Assembly: GCA_937874695.1 (NCBI GenBank)
Contig: CALNAJ010000020.1
Location: 9,665 to 73,664, forward strand
DNA length: 64,000 nt
Source of the DNA: an uncultured Lactobacillus sp.
GTDB lineage: Bacteria; Bacillota; Bacilli; Lactobacillales; Lactobacillaceae
Reading direction: 5' to 3'
Positions within the stretch are counted from its first letter, which is position 1, and the number at the start of each line of letters is the position of its first letter. A program made the position numbers and the translations under genes. This document shows, piece after piece, positions 51,518 to 60,112 of the stretch. Under the pieces are notes generated by a model. It did no database searches, was not told the DNA's origin, and worked only from the letters and a program-made list of their open reading frames with translations.

Positions 51518-53812
51518 TTAGACCATTTCATACTCATCGGTTGGAACGTCGCTCAGGAGTGGGGAAACTTCGCCCACCGCCACCAAGCTCAGCCGATGCA
51601 TTGCCCGCGAGCAAATGGTGTAGAGCAACTGGCGCTCATCGTCCGCCCCAAAGCGGCTAGCCGACGCCTGCCACACAATGACCGCATCGAATTCCAGCCC
51701 CTTGGCCAGGAATGATGGGACCACAATCAGACCAGGTGCCAGTCGTTGATTTTCCGACTGGATCAAGGTGACCGCTATGCCTTGTTCTCGCAACTTCTCG
51801 GTCAGGTCCCGGCAATCCGCCAGGTCCTTACCAATAATCGCCGTTGTCTCGTCCTCGGCGTCGTTCTGCTTGACCAGATCAATGACCCGTTGCAAACCGT
51901 CCGCTTCATCCGCAGCGACTGTGACCGTTGGCAATTCGCCTTCACGATCAAAAGCCGTGACCGCTTCACCGTTCTTCAAGATATGCTTGGTGAAGTCCGT
52001 CACCTGCTGCGTGGACCGGTACGACTGTGTTAACTGGACGACCTTAGTCTTGTCCGGATCAAACATCGTACTGAGCTCCTGCAACAGCGTGCGGCTGTTT
52101 TCCTTGGTGAAGATGGCCTGGTTCAGGTCTCCCAGCATCGTGAAGCGTGCGCGAGGGAAACTGAACTTCAAGAATGCCAGTTGAAAGGCGTTGTAGTCCT
52201 GAATTTCATCCAAGAAGACGTAGCGCATGTCGCGTTCGCCGGCCTTCCCGGTCATCTTGTCATAGAGGTACAGGTACGGCGTGGTATCGACCAGCTGCAT
52301 ACTGTGATCACGCAGCTTAGCCACGGATTCCTCCACGCTGGCTTGCCAATCGGCCGCGCTGATGTGATAGTCACTCAACTCAAGGCGGTTCGGCATGTCC
52401 CGCAGCATGTGCACGTACTGGTTATTGATACTCAGGAACCGGGCCCGCACAATCGCCTTACGAATCGGGCTAAATGCCTGCATGACGACCTTCCGCGCTA
52501 AGAATTGGAATTCCTTGTCGGCCGATTCAAACTCCCGCGGTTCATCCCCATACAACGCATTCAGATGTTCACGGTCGAGGTCCTGAATCGTATCTTCAAC
52601 CCACTTCGTCTTCATTTCACTGGAGATTCGCCGGTTAAGAATCCGGATCAAGGCTTCCTTCGTCGCCTGGAGCCGGTTGGACAGGTGATAGTTCCGATTA
52701 AAGCTGTAGTAAATTTCTTGAATTTTTTCTTTCGGGATAAAGACTTTCCCGTTGAATTTAATATTTCTGAAGACCATGTCGGTGCTCTCCAAATGATCGG
52801 CGTAACCGGTCACGGCATCGAAAAATTCCAGGCTCCCCTTCAGGCGGCTGATGCGCTCCTGAGCGGGGGTGTTGGTTTCGTCAAACCGTTGGGCCAGCGT
52901 TTCTACGTCAATCTTCGGCAAACGGCGACCAGCGTACTGGTAGTACGTCATCTGGACCATGTTGTGCTCACCGAGTTCCGGCAAGACCTGGTCGATGTAG
53001 TCGTTGAACAGTTGGTTCGGCGAGAACAGCATGACTTGACCGGCCGTCAAATGGCCCCGGTAGCGGTACAACAGGTAGGCGACCCGTTGCAGAATCGCCG
53101 CCGTCTTCCCAGACCCCGCGGCCCCCTGCACGAACAGCAGGTCGGAACCGGTGTCTCGGATAATCCGGTTTTGTTCCTTCTGAATGGTCGTCACGATACT
53201 CTTCATCTTAGTGTCGGAGTGCTCGCTCAATGCAGACAACAACATCTGGTCGGTCACCGTTTGGTCGGTGTCGTAGAGCGTGATAATCGTGCCGTCTTCA
53301 ATCTGGAATTGCCGCTTGAGTTGGACATCCACGGTCTGTTCGCCATCGGGTGTCTGATAGCTGACGTCCCCCAACTCGCCATCGTAGTAAATACTGGAGA
53401 TGGGTGCCCGCCAGTCGTAGATCAGAAAATGGTCGGGGGAATCAGAGAACGATCCCAGCCCAATATAGATGGTTTCTGGCTTGGACTTGGCCCCTTCTTG
53501 GAAATCGATACGGGCAAAGTAGGCCTTCTTCTCCAACCGCTTCAGCGTCGACAGTTCAGTCGTCGCATGTTGCCAACTGTTCTGACGTTCAGCCAACATC
53601 TGTTGTTGCTGACGCACGGATAGCGCCGTTTCCAGAATACCTTCGTAACTGTCTGTCTTGATTCGTAAGTCGTTGACGAAGTTCTTGCGAATCCCTGCCT
53701 CGTCATCCTCGGCAGAATCGATCCGCTTCTTGGATTCAGTCTGCGCGACCTTGATCTTCGCGACCACTTCATCCAAATGTTTTTGCTCATGAGCCTTAAT
53801 TGAATCTGGCAA
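51518..53812 (-). CDS. helD: RNA polymerase recycling motor HelD
   Basis: 764-aa UvrD/Rep-like ATPase that pries stalled RNA polymerase off DNA. The N-terminal coiled-coil arm (EQKHLDEVVAKIKVAQTESKK) inserts into the polymerase secondary channel. Residues 130-190 include YDWRAPISSIYYD, a HelD hallmark. Helicase motifs: Walker A VQGAAGSGKTAA (about 230), Walker B VFLDEIQDYNAFQ, motif III LGDLNQAIF and a C-terminal GLEFDAVIVW. The start is TTG at 53812 with GGAGGG 6 nt upstream. Monocistronic; no clear hairpin before copy E, which converges on its 3' end. Confidence 0.93.
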   Translation of the reverse strand: MPDSIKAHEQKHLDEVVAKIKVAQTESKKRIDSAEDDEAGIRKNFVNDLRIKTDSYEGILETALSVRQQQQMLAERQNSWQHATTELSTLKRLEKKAYFARIDFQEGAKSKPETIYIGLGSFSDSPDHFLIYDWRAPISSIYYDGELGDVSYQTPDGEQTVDVQLKRQFQIEDGTIITLYDTDQTVTDQMLLSALSEHSDTKMKSIVTTIQKEQNRIIRDTGSDLLFVQGAAGSGKTAAILQRVAYLLYRYRGHLTAGQVMLFSPNQLFNDYIDQVLPELGEHNMVQMTYYQYAGRRLPKIDVETLAQRFDETNTPAQERISRLKGSLEFFDAVTGYADHLESTDMVFRNIKFNGKVFIPKEKIQEIYYSFNRNYHLSNRLQATKEALIRILNRRISSEMKTKWVEDTIQDLDREHLNALYGDEPREFESADKEFQFLARKVVMQAFSPIRKAIVRARFLSINNQYVHMLRDMPNRLELSDYHISAADWQASVEESVAKLRDHSMQLVDTTPYLYLYDKMTGKAGERDMRYVFLDEIQDYNAFQLAFLKFSFPRARFTMLGDLNQAIFTKENSRTLLQELSTMFDPDKTKVVQLTQSYRSTQQVTDFTKHILKNGEAVTAFDREGELPTVTVAADEADGLQRVIDLVKQNDAEDETTAIIGKDLADCRDLTEKLREQGIAVTLIQSENQRLAPGLIVVPSFLAKGLEFDAVIVWQASASRFGADDERQLLYTICSRAMHRLSLVAVGEVSPLLSDVPTDEYEMV

Positions 53813-54108
53813 GCCAATCCCTCCTCGAATTAACCGGGCAACCTAGTCGTGAAATACCTAATCATCATGCCTCAACGCCACCCATGTAGACCGTCAGGAT
53901 CAATGGCTGATGGGCCTCATTTTATAGGACCATCATCGCCACCGATACTGCTTACGCTCCCCCGGATTCAGCGCCGTTAAGGCTAATAATTCGACTTTCA
54001 ATTCTACACTTAATCCCCCTATAAATAAAGGAATGTGACTGCTTAATGTCGGCTAGTTCCGTCCAACTTTGTTATAATTGAGGAGATATTTTTTCGGGGG
54101 TGACAGTT
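53813..54108. other. Divergent intergenic region between helD and the antiporter gene
   Basis: About 296 nt. A TATAAT box at 54073-54078 is a likely -10 for the antiporter gene, but no matching -35 at 17 nt was seen. No repeat-family member or ORF with a ribosome-binding site. Confidence 0.45.
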
Positions 54109-55965
54109 ATGGACCAAGTTTCCTTATTAATTATTTTAACCGCCGCGTTAGTCACGCCGCTAGTTATGGCGAAATTCAAGCTCACCGTACTTCCGACCGC
54201 CGTGGTGGAAATCCTAGTCGGCATTATGCTGGGACCGAGTCTCTTCAATATCGTTCATACCAACGATACGTTAACTTTATTATCAAACACCGGGGTTATC
54301 TTCCTGATGTTTCTCAGTGGGATGGAGATTGACTTCAGTCTCTTCAACCGCCGCAAGCAACCACAGACGCCACTAGCCGCTAAGGTTGCCGGCAGTGCGC
54401 CCAAGTACTCACCAGTCTTCATTGCCGTCACGAGCTATATCGCCGTGGCCGCCAGTGCGCTTTTACTTGGCTTCGTCTGCCAATGGACCGGGCTCTTCAA
54501 AGACCCCTGGTTGGCTGCCATTATCTTCATGACGATCTCTTTAGGTATCGTCATCGCCACGCTGAAGGAAAAGGAATTGTTGAGTAAGCCCTTCGGCCAG
54601 ACAGTCCTGTTGATTGCCGCGTTGGGGGAAATCATTCCCCTATTCGCGCTGACCATCTACGCCTCCATCTTCGGTAAGGGGGGCAAGTCCCTCTGGCTGT
54701 TGCTGCTGGTCTTCCTGGCCGCTGGAATTCTCTTCCGTCGGTTCAAGCCGTTCTTTACCTTCTTCAATAGTATCAACAAGTCCACGACCCAACTGGACAT
54801 TCGACTGGCCTTCTTCCTGATTTTCAGTATGGTGGTTATCGCCGAATCCGTGGGGGCCGAGGGTATCCTGGGGGCCTTCGTTGCCGGGATCGTCATGAAG
54901 CTCCTGCAGCCGCAAGAAGACACCCGGACGCGTCTGGATGGTATCGGTTATGGCTTCTTCATTCCAATGTTCTTCATGATGAGTGGGGTCGAGTTGAACC
55001 TGCGCACCCTGCTGTCCGACTCTGCCACTTTGCTCCTGATTCCCGCCTTTCTGGTTGCCTACCTGCTCGCCAAGACCGCGGTCTACTTCATCCTGCGGTT
55101 ACGGTTCAAACGGGGTAACGCCTTCGCCGGAATGGCCATCACGTCGACCACCATCACCATGGTTCTGGCCGTCTTGCAAGTCGCCAAAACCATGAAGGTC
55201 GTCACCAGTCAACAGTCTGGGGCCTTCCTGTTGGCCGCCATCCTGACCTGCGTGCTGGGACCCCTGTTATTTAATACCGGCTACACCGCCGAGGCCGAAG
55301 ACTTGAAGAAGTCGACGGTCCACTTCATCGGGACCAACCTTCTGACGGTGCCGGTCGCCCAACAATTGGCGGACAGCTGGTATGACATCAGCATGTACAC
55401 CGATAAACAAGCCAACTATAAGACCTATAATTCCGAGGTCAACGTTTCCCTGCTGGACTCCCTCGATACCGACTACGTCACGGACCAAGACGTCTTTGAC
55501 GCAGATATCGTGGTACTGGGCCATTTCAATGCCAATAAGAATTACGAACTCGCTAAAGCAGCCAAGGCTTACGGCGTCAACCGAGTCATCGTGCGCTTTG
55601 AGGACCGCAATATCCTCGACGAACGAGAAGACGAGCTGCATGACTTAGGTATCGAGGTCTACAACACGCCAAACGTCAACATTGCCATGCTTCGGAGCCT
55701 GATTGAAGCCCCAACGACGCTGCGCATGATGACGGCCTCGTCCTCTGCCGTCTACGAAGTGGCACTGCGCAACCGGCGCTACACCGACCAGCAGATTCGC
55801 AACCTAGACTTTGTGGGTGACATTACCATCAGCCAGATTTTCCGGAACGGCCACTTTGTCCGGCCAACTGGGGGAACCTTGCTGAAGTTCAATGACCGGA
55901 TTATTTTCACCAGTACGCCGGAAAAGGCTCGTGAAATTCGGCGCGAACTAGGCATTCTCAATTAA
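54109..55965 (+). CDS. CPA2-family monovalent cation:H+ antiporter with RCK (TrkA) domains
   Basis: 618 aa. The first ~390 residues hold about 12 membrane helices of the Kef/CPA2 type (TGVIFLMFLSGMEIDF, then GAFVAGIVMKLL and GFFIPMFFMMSGVELNL). From about 400 comes a Rossmann-like RCK/TrkA-N segment whose glycine-rich loop is degenerate (FIGTNLLTVPVA), and from about 530 a TrkA-C domain. It exchanges K+ or Na+ for H+, probably gated by a cytosolic ligand. ATG at 54109 with GGGGGTG 6 nt upstream; the GTG at 54100 is part of that site. Monocistronic. Confidence 0.88.
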   Translation: MDQVSLLIILTAALVTPLVMAKFKLTVLPTAVVEILVGIMLGPSLFNIVHTNDTLTLLSNTGVIFLMFLSGMEIDFSLFNRRKQPQTPLAAKVAGSAPKYSPVFIAVTSYIAVAASALLLGFVCQWTGLFKDPWLAAIIFMTISLGIVIATLKEKELLSKPFGQTVLLIAALGEIIPLFALTIYASIFGKGGKSLWLLLLVFLAAGILFRRFKPFFTFFNSINKSTTQLDIRLAFFLIFSMVVIAESVGAEGILGAFVAGIVMKLLQPQEDTRTRLDGIGYGFFIPMFFMMSGVELNLRTLLSDSATLLLIPAFLVAYLLAKTAVYFILRLRFKRGNAFAGMAITSTTITMVLAVLQVAKTMKVVTSQQSGAFLLAAILTCVLGPLLFNTGYTAEAEDLKKSTVHFIGTNLLTVPVAQQLADSWYDISMYTDKQANYKTYNSEVNVSLLDSLDTDYVTDQDVFDADIVVLGHFNANKNYELAKAAKAYGVNRVIVRFEDRNILDEREDELHDLGIEVYNTPNVNIAMLRSLIEAPTTLRMMTASSSAVYEVALRNRRYTDQQIRNLDFVGDITISQIFRNGHFVRPTGGTLLKFNDRIIFTSTPEKAREIRRELGILN

Positions 55966-55987
55966 AACTGTTACAATGATACCCGCT

Positions 55988-56207
55988 GATTACTGTCGGT
56001 TGTGTCTCCTTCGGCTGCCAGGGATTCCGCCTGCTATGGGGTCGCTTCCAGCCAAAGACCGGGCTTCCAGCTTGACTTGAAGCCACGCTCAAAGCCAGCG
56101 TGTCTCCAAGATCAACCCGTGGTGTAAACTGACCAAAAACGTCAGTTAACACCACCGACACAGCTGGCTACACCCCTGGCCTCCTACGGCTTGGCAACAC
56201 AGTAATC
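55988..56207 (-). repeat. Dispersed structured-RNA-like element, copy F
   Basis: Minus orientation, converging on the antiporter stop. Outer stem GATTACTGT (55988-55996) with ACAGTAATC (56199-56207), perfect 9 bp; closing stem 56017-56025 with 56172-56180. Hairpin 1 carries GTGGTGTTAACTGAC and its near-perfect complement, different in sequence from other copies. It could double as the antiporter's 3' stem-loop. The spacer to copy G (56208-56367) has no gene. Confidence 0.86.
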
Positions 56208-56367
56208 GCGACTTAGTATTGCTCGATAGAATTCTAACGATGCTCACAATTGGTCCTATCTGTTCGGACCACTCTATATTCATAAACGAGCCAATTATGT
56301 CTGTATAACGAGTGGAATCCGACATTTAATTAAAATCAAATTTTATCTTGGCACTTCACCAAGATTT

Positions 56368-56584
56368 AAATTGAGTCGTTATCTTAGCCGGAGGAGGTCA
56401 GAAACGTAGCCGGCCGTGCTTATGGTGTTAGGACGGGCGCTTGGTTCTTCCCGTTCTTACACCATGGGATGAGCTTGAAAACTCGTGGTCCTTGCGAGGT
56501 TTCAAGTCGAGGTTCAAGACCGCCCTTTGGCTTGGACCGGTCCCCACAGCAGGCGGAGTTTCTGACAGCTGCAGGCGGCAATTT
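56368..56584 (+). repeat. Dispersed structured-RNA-like element, copy G
   Basis: Plus orientation, directly upstream of the phosphoglycerate-mutase-family gene. Closing stem GTCAGAAAC (56397-56405) pairs perfectly with GTTTCTGAC (56558-56566); outer stem AAATTG (56368-56373) with CAATTT (56579-56584). Hairpin 1 has GGTGTTAGGACGGG with CCCGTTCTTACACC. It is nearly identical to copy H, 1.25 kb away in the same orientation. The element ends about 55 nt before the next ATG, so it may be in that gene's leader. Confidence 0.87.
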
Positions 56585-56638
56585 CCACTAAGCTAACCAC
56601 AGACACAAGTTATATTTAATTTTAAAGGAGCGAATGAC

Positions 56639-57298
56639 ATGGCGACAGTTGAACTTTATTTGGTCCGTCACGGCCAAACCTTTCTGAACAAGTATTTCCG
56701 CATTCAGGGGTGGATCGATGCCCCGTTGACCGACAAGGGCCTGGCCGATGCCAAGCGCGCCGGTCAACGACTAGCCGATATTCCTTTTGCGGCAGCGTAC
56801 GCCAGCGATATGTCTCGGGCCCAACGGACCGCAGACATCATCCTTGCCGCGAATTCACTCGACCAAAGCGCCCTTCAGACCGAACCCGCTTTCCGTGAAG
56901 AAAGCTTCGGATTCTTTGAAGGTATGGATGAAGGCGAAACTTGGCACACGGTCGGTAGTCCCAAGGGATTTCACACCTTTGACGACATGATTGCCGGCCT
57001 GACGATTGAGAAGACCAAGGACATGTTCCACGCCCAAGATCCTTATGGCGATGCCGAAGATAACGCCACCTTCTGGGCCCGCCTCCAACCCGGCTTCGAC
57101 CGCGTGGTGGCTGCGGCCAACGATGGCGACAAGATCATGATTGCCACACACAGCACGACCATCCGGAGCACCGTTTCCAAGTTCTCCGACATTGATATCT
57201 CCATCCCCGTCGATAATGGCAGTATCACCAAGCTGACCGTCACCGATGGCCAGTATCACGTTGACTACTACAACAACTCTGAGGGTCCTGTGCTTTAG
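56639..57298 (+). CDS. Histidine phosphatase / phosphoglycerate mutase family protein
   Basis: 219-aa cytosolic phosphatase-superfamily enzyme. LVRHGQTFLN at residues 7-16 holds the phosphorylated histidine, followed by RIQGWIDAPLTDKG, typical of the PhoE/CobC-type phosphatases rather than glycolytic mutase. EESFGFFEGMDEGE supplies the acid, and IATHSTTIRS the second histidine. Substrate unknown. GGAG precedes ATG at 56639. The gene is flanked by two direct, nearly identical structured elements (copies G and H), a layout open to recombination. Its own terminator follows. Confidence 0.88.
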   Translation: MATVELYLVRHGQTFLNKYFRIQGWIDAPLTDKGLADAKRAGQRLADIPFAAAYASDMSRAQRTADIILAANSLDQSALQTEPAFREESFGFFEGMDEGETWHTVGSPKGFHTFDDMIAGLTIEKTKDMFHAQDPYGDAEDNATFWARLQPGFDRVVAAANDGDKIMIATHSTTIRSTVSKFSDIDISIPVDNGSITKLTVTDGQYHVDYYNNSEGPVL

Positions 57299-57320
57299 GT
57301 CCCCGCTCACAAATGAAATC

Positions 57321-57361
57321 ATTGAACGCCAAACCACACTCGCTGGTTTGGCGTTTTTTTG
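57321..57361 (+). terminator. Terminator of the phosphatase gene
   Basis: AACGCCAAACCA pairs with TGGTTTGGCGTT around CACTCGC, then TTTTTTT. Confidence 0.92.
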
Positions 57362-57629
57362 ATGTGGTGATGGTTGCGGGGCGACATTGTTCAGGCGTCT
57401 CCCTCTTGGTAATGTTTGTGCTTGCAAAACCGCCAGCTGACACTGTTTTCAGCGCCAGTTCACGTTTGGCTAATCGAACAACTAGCCGCCGAAAAGATTA
57501 AGTTCTATTAAAGATCACGTCTTGCATGCGACTAAATCCGTAAAAATTACATTGGTAGTAGTGTAGGGACTATTTCAAATAACCCATTTATATGGATCGG
57601 ATGTTAGACTCACCAGCGGTTAAAGTTAA

Positions 57630-57844
57630 AATCCAACTTAGCCGGAGGAGGTCAGGGTGGAGCCGGCCGTGACGATGGTGTTAGGACGGGCGATTGGTTC
57701 TTCCCGTTCTTACGCCATGGGACGAGTTTGGAAACTCGCGGGCCTTGCGAGGTTTCAAATCGAGGTTCAAGACCGCTCTTTGGCTTGGACCGGTCCCCAC
57801 AGCAGGCGGAGTCCCTGACAGCCGCAGGCGACTGGTTTGGCCCT
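57630..57844 (+). repeat. Dispersed structured-RNA-like element, copy H
   Basis: Plus orientation, in the gap between the phosphatase and the opp operon end. Closing stem GTCAGGG (57651-57657) with CCCTGAC (57813-57819); hairpins 1-3 as in copy G, with several paired substitutions. About 100 nt upstream, 57530-57570 resembles segments at 111-146 and 36246-36290, and GGATCGGAT near 57594 recalls AATCGGAT at 204-211. Opposite in direction to the opp genes, it abuts their terminator. Confidence 0.87.
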
Positions 57845-57855
57845 TTGATGATGGC

Positions 57856-57891
57856 AAAAAGGCCCAAGAGCTGGATTGCTCTTGGACCTTT
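57856..57891 (-). terminator. Probable terminator of the opp operon
   Basis: CCAAGAGC (57864-57871) pairs with GCTCTTGG (57878-57885), extended by AAGG/CCTT; on the minus strand TTTTT follows. It lies about 150 nt after the oppF stop; the sequence between shows no gene. Confidence 0.82.
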
Positions 57892-58039
57892 ACGTAAAGC
57901 GTTCTTTGATTTTATGTTGCCAAAACGTGTTCCGCGAGGCAGCCGGTTCCGCTTAACCCCGCTAAGCCAGAAATCCAGAATCGGGATTTCCACCTTAGCG
58001 ACGTTAATGCTCGCCGACTCCCGCCTCGCTCCACACTCT

Positions 58040-58999
58040 TTATTCCTTAATCAATGACGCTTCTTGGGCGCGTTGCTTGTACAGGAAGATTTCATCCTTC
58101 GCAGCGCGGACCCAGTGACGTGGGGCGATTTCTACCAAGTGACGTTCCTTACCGTCATTTTCTTGGCTACCGTCGTAAGCAATTTCTTCCCGCGTCCGTT
58201 CGAATTCTGGATCGGGTACTGGGACGGCTGACAAGAGACTCTTGGTATAGTCGTGTAACGGGTGGGCGTAGATTTCGTCGGCGTCGGCAATCTCTAACAT
58301 CCGGCCGTAGTGCATGACCCCGATACGATCGGAGATGTACTTGACCATGGAGAGGTCATGGGCGATGAACAGGTACGTTAAGCCCTGTTCCCGCTGTAAC
58401 TGCTTCATCAAGTTAACGACTTGTGCCTGAATCGACACGTCCAAGGCGGAGATGGGTTCATCGGCGATCACGAACTTGGGGTTTACGGCTAACGCCCGGG
58501 CAATCCCGATCCGTTGCCGTTGCCCACCAGAGAATTCGTGGGGGTACCGACTGGAGTGGTCCTTGTTCAGACCAACCGTTTCCAGTAAGTCTTCGACCTG
58601 TTTGGTCCGGTCGGCATCATCTTTGGCGAGGTGATTGATATCAATCCCCTCGGCCACGATATCCTTGACCTTCATCCGTGGATTCAGTGAGGCGTAAGGA
58701 TCTTGGAAGATCATTTGCATCTCTTGGCGGAAGTCACGTTGGTCCTTTTTACTCGTAAAGGAATCGACGTTTTTACCGTCAAATAGAATCTCACCGGACG
58801 TTGGTTCGTACAGGTGAATGATGGCCCGACCAGTGGTGGTCTTACCTGAACCTGATTCCCCAACTAACCCAAAGGTTTCACCCTTGTAGATATCAAATGA
58901 AATGTCATCAACGGCCCGCACTTCATCAGCTTTACCAACGTTGAAGTACTGCTTGAGGTGCTTGACCTCGAGGATTTTTTCGGCATTTTCGTAGTCCAT
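58040..58999 (-). CDS. oppF: Oligopeptide ABC transporter ATPase OppF
   Basis: 319-aa ATPase, one of the two motor subunits of peptide uptake. Walker A GLVGESGSGKTTTGRAI (about residue 47), Q-loop MIFQDPYASLNPRM, signature EFSGGQRQRIGIARALAVNP and Walker B FVIADEPISALDVS are intact; the C-terminal Opp_C extension (HPLHDYTKSLLSAVPVPDP) is present. The ATG overlaps the oppD stop by one base (TAATG); the GAGGAGGAA coding the end of OppD acts as ribosome-binding site, so translation is coupled. Confidence 0.95.
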   Translation of the reverse strand: MDYENAEKILEVKHLKQYFNVGKADEVRAVDDISFDIYKGETFGLVGESGSGKTTTGRAIIHLYEPTSGEILFDGKNVDSFTSKKDQRDFRQEMQMIFQDPYASLNPRMKVKDIVAEGIDINHLAKDDADRTKQVEDLLETVGLNKDHSSRYPHEFSGGQRQRIGIARALAVNPKFVIADEPISALDVSIQAQVVNLMKQLQREQGLTYLFIAHDLSMVKYISDRIGVMHYGRMLEIADADEIYAHPLHDYTKSLLSAVPVPDPEFERTREEIAYDGSQENDGKERHLVEIAPRHWVRAAKDEIFLYKQRAQEASLIKE

Positions 59000-60099
59000 T
59001 ATTGCTGTTCCTCCTCTTCTTCAACTGGCGTGGTCGATTGTTGCGTCTTCAACCAAGCCTTTTGCATCGTCGCATACTTCTCTTGACGTTCAACGATCTG
59101 TGCTGGTGGCGTCACCTTGGGTGCATCCGGATGGAGCAACCAAGTGGCCGCATAGTGCGTATCGGAAACCTTGAAGAACGGTGGCTCTTGTTCCGTATCG
59201 ATCTTCAATGCGTAGGCGTTCCGAGCCGCAAAGGCATCCCCAGTTGGTGGATCCAGTAAGTCCGGTGGCGTCCCGGGAATCGATGGTAAGGAATCACCAC
59301 TCGAATCCAGTGTTGGCATCGAACTCAACAGGCCCCACGTGTACGGGTGCTTGGGGTTGTAAAAGATTTCATCGACAGTCCCGTATTCCACGATTTTACC
59401 CGCGTACATGACGGCGACCCGGTCGGCCATCCCGGCAACCACCCCTAAATCATGGGTGATAAAGATGATCGACGTTGAAATTTTGTCTTGCAGTTCTTTC
59501 ATCAAATGCAGAATCTGTGACTGGATGGTGACATCCAAAGCAGTCGTCGGTTCATCGGCAATCAGGACTTCGGGGTAGTTGATCAACGCAATCGCAATCA
59601 CGATCCGTTGCCGCATCCCACCGGAGAATTGGTGCGGATAGTCGTTGATCCGGTTTTCAGCATCCGTGATTCCGACTAACTTCATCATTTCCAAGGCTTG
59701 CGCCAAGGCTTTTTCCTTCTTCATGCCCTTGTGGACCATTAAGGGTTCGGCGATCTGCCGCCCAATCTTCATGGTTGGATCCAATGAAGTCATTGGATCC
59801 TGGAAGATTTCGGCAATGTCTTGGCCCCGAATGGCTTGCATTTCCTTCTCGCTCTTCTTCAACAGGTCTTGTCCCTTGTAGACGATCGAGCCACTGGTAA
59901 TGTCGGCGTTCGACGCATTCAGACCCATGATGGTCCGCGTCGTAACGGATTTCCCAGAACCGGATTCCCCAACAATGGCAAGTGTTTCACCTTTCCGTAA
60001 ATCAAAGCTAACGTTCCGAATGGCCTTAACGTCACCGGCATAAGTCTTGAAGTTAACTTGCAGATTCCGGACCTCTAAAATGTCTTTTTCGTTATCCAT
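58999..60099 (-). CDS. oppD: Oligopeptide ABC transporter ATPase OppD
   Basis: 366-aa ATPase partner of OppF. Walker A IVGESGSGKSVTTRTIMGL (about residue 38), Q-loop EIFQDPMTSLDPTMKIG, signature QFSGGMRQRIVIAIALINYP and Walker B LIADEPTTALDVT. The C-terminus has the OppD-type HPYTWGLLSSMPTLD and a long tail ending in an acidic EEEEEQQ run. Unlike many OppD proteins the tail shows no CxxxxC iron-sulfur cluster motif that I can see. GGTGAG precedes ATG at 60099, 13 nt after oppC. Confidence 0.95.
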   Translation of the reverse strand: MDNEKDILEVRNLQVNFKTYAGDVKAIRNVSFDLRKGETLAIVGESGSGKSVTTRTIMGLNASNADITSGSIVYKGQDLLKKSEKEMQAIRGQDIAEIFQDPMTSLDPTMKIGRQIAEPLMVHKGMKKEKALAQALEMMKLVGITDAENRINDYPHQFSGGMRQRIVIAIALINYPEVLIADEPTTALDVTIQSQILHLMKELQDKISTSIIFITHDLGVVAGMADRVAVMYAGKIVEYGTVDEIFYNPKHPYTWGLLSSMPTLDSSGDSLPSIPGTPPDLLDPPTGDAFAARNAYALKIDTEQEPPFFKVSDTHYAATWLLHPDAPKVTPPAQIVERQEKYATMQKAWLKTQQSTTPVEEEEEQQ

Positions 60100-60112
60100 G
60101 ACGTCATCTCAC

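Noticed and set aside
52505..53623. 372-aa plus-strand ORF
   Set aside because: Antisense shadow of helD; composition and lack of a start context match an opposite-strand artefact.
55958..56161. 67-aa ORF on the minus strand
   Set aside because: Product of structured element copy F; the second codon of the homologous frame is a stop and there is no gene-like context.
57652..57993. 113-aa minus-strand ORF and overlapping plus-strand ORFs at 57694-58057
   Set aside because: Run across copy H and the opp terminator; no ribosome-binding site or family resemblance.
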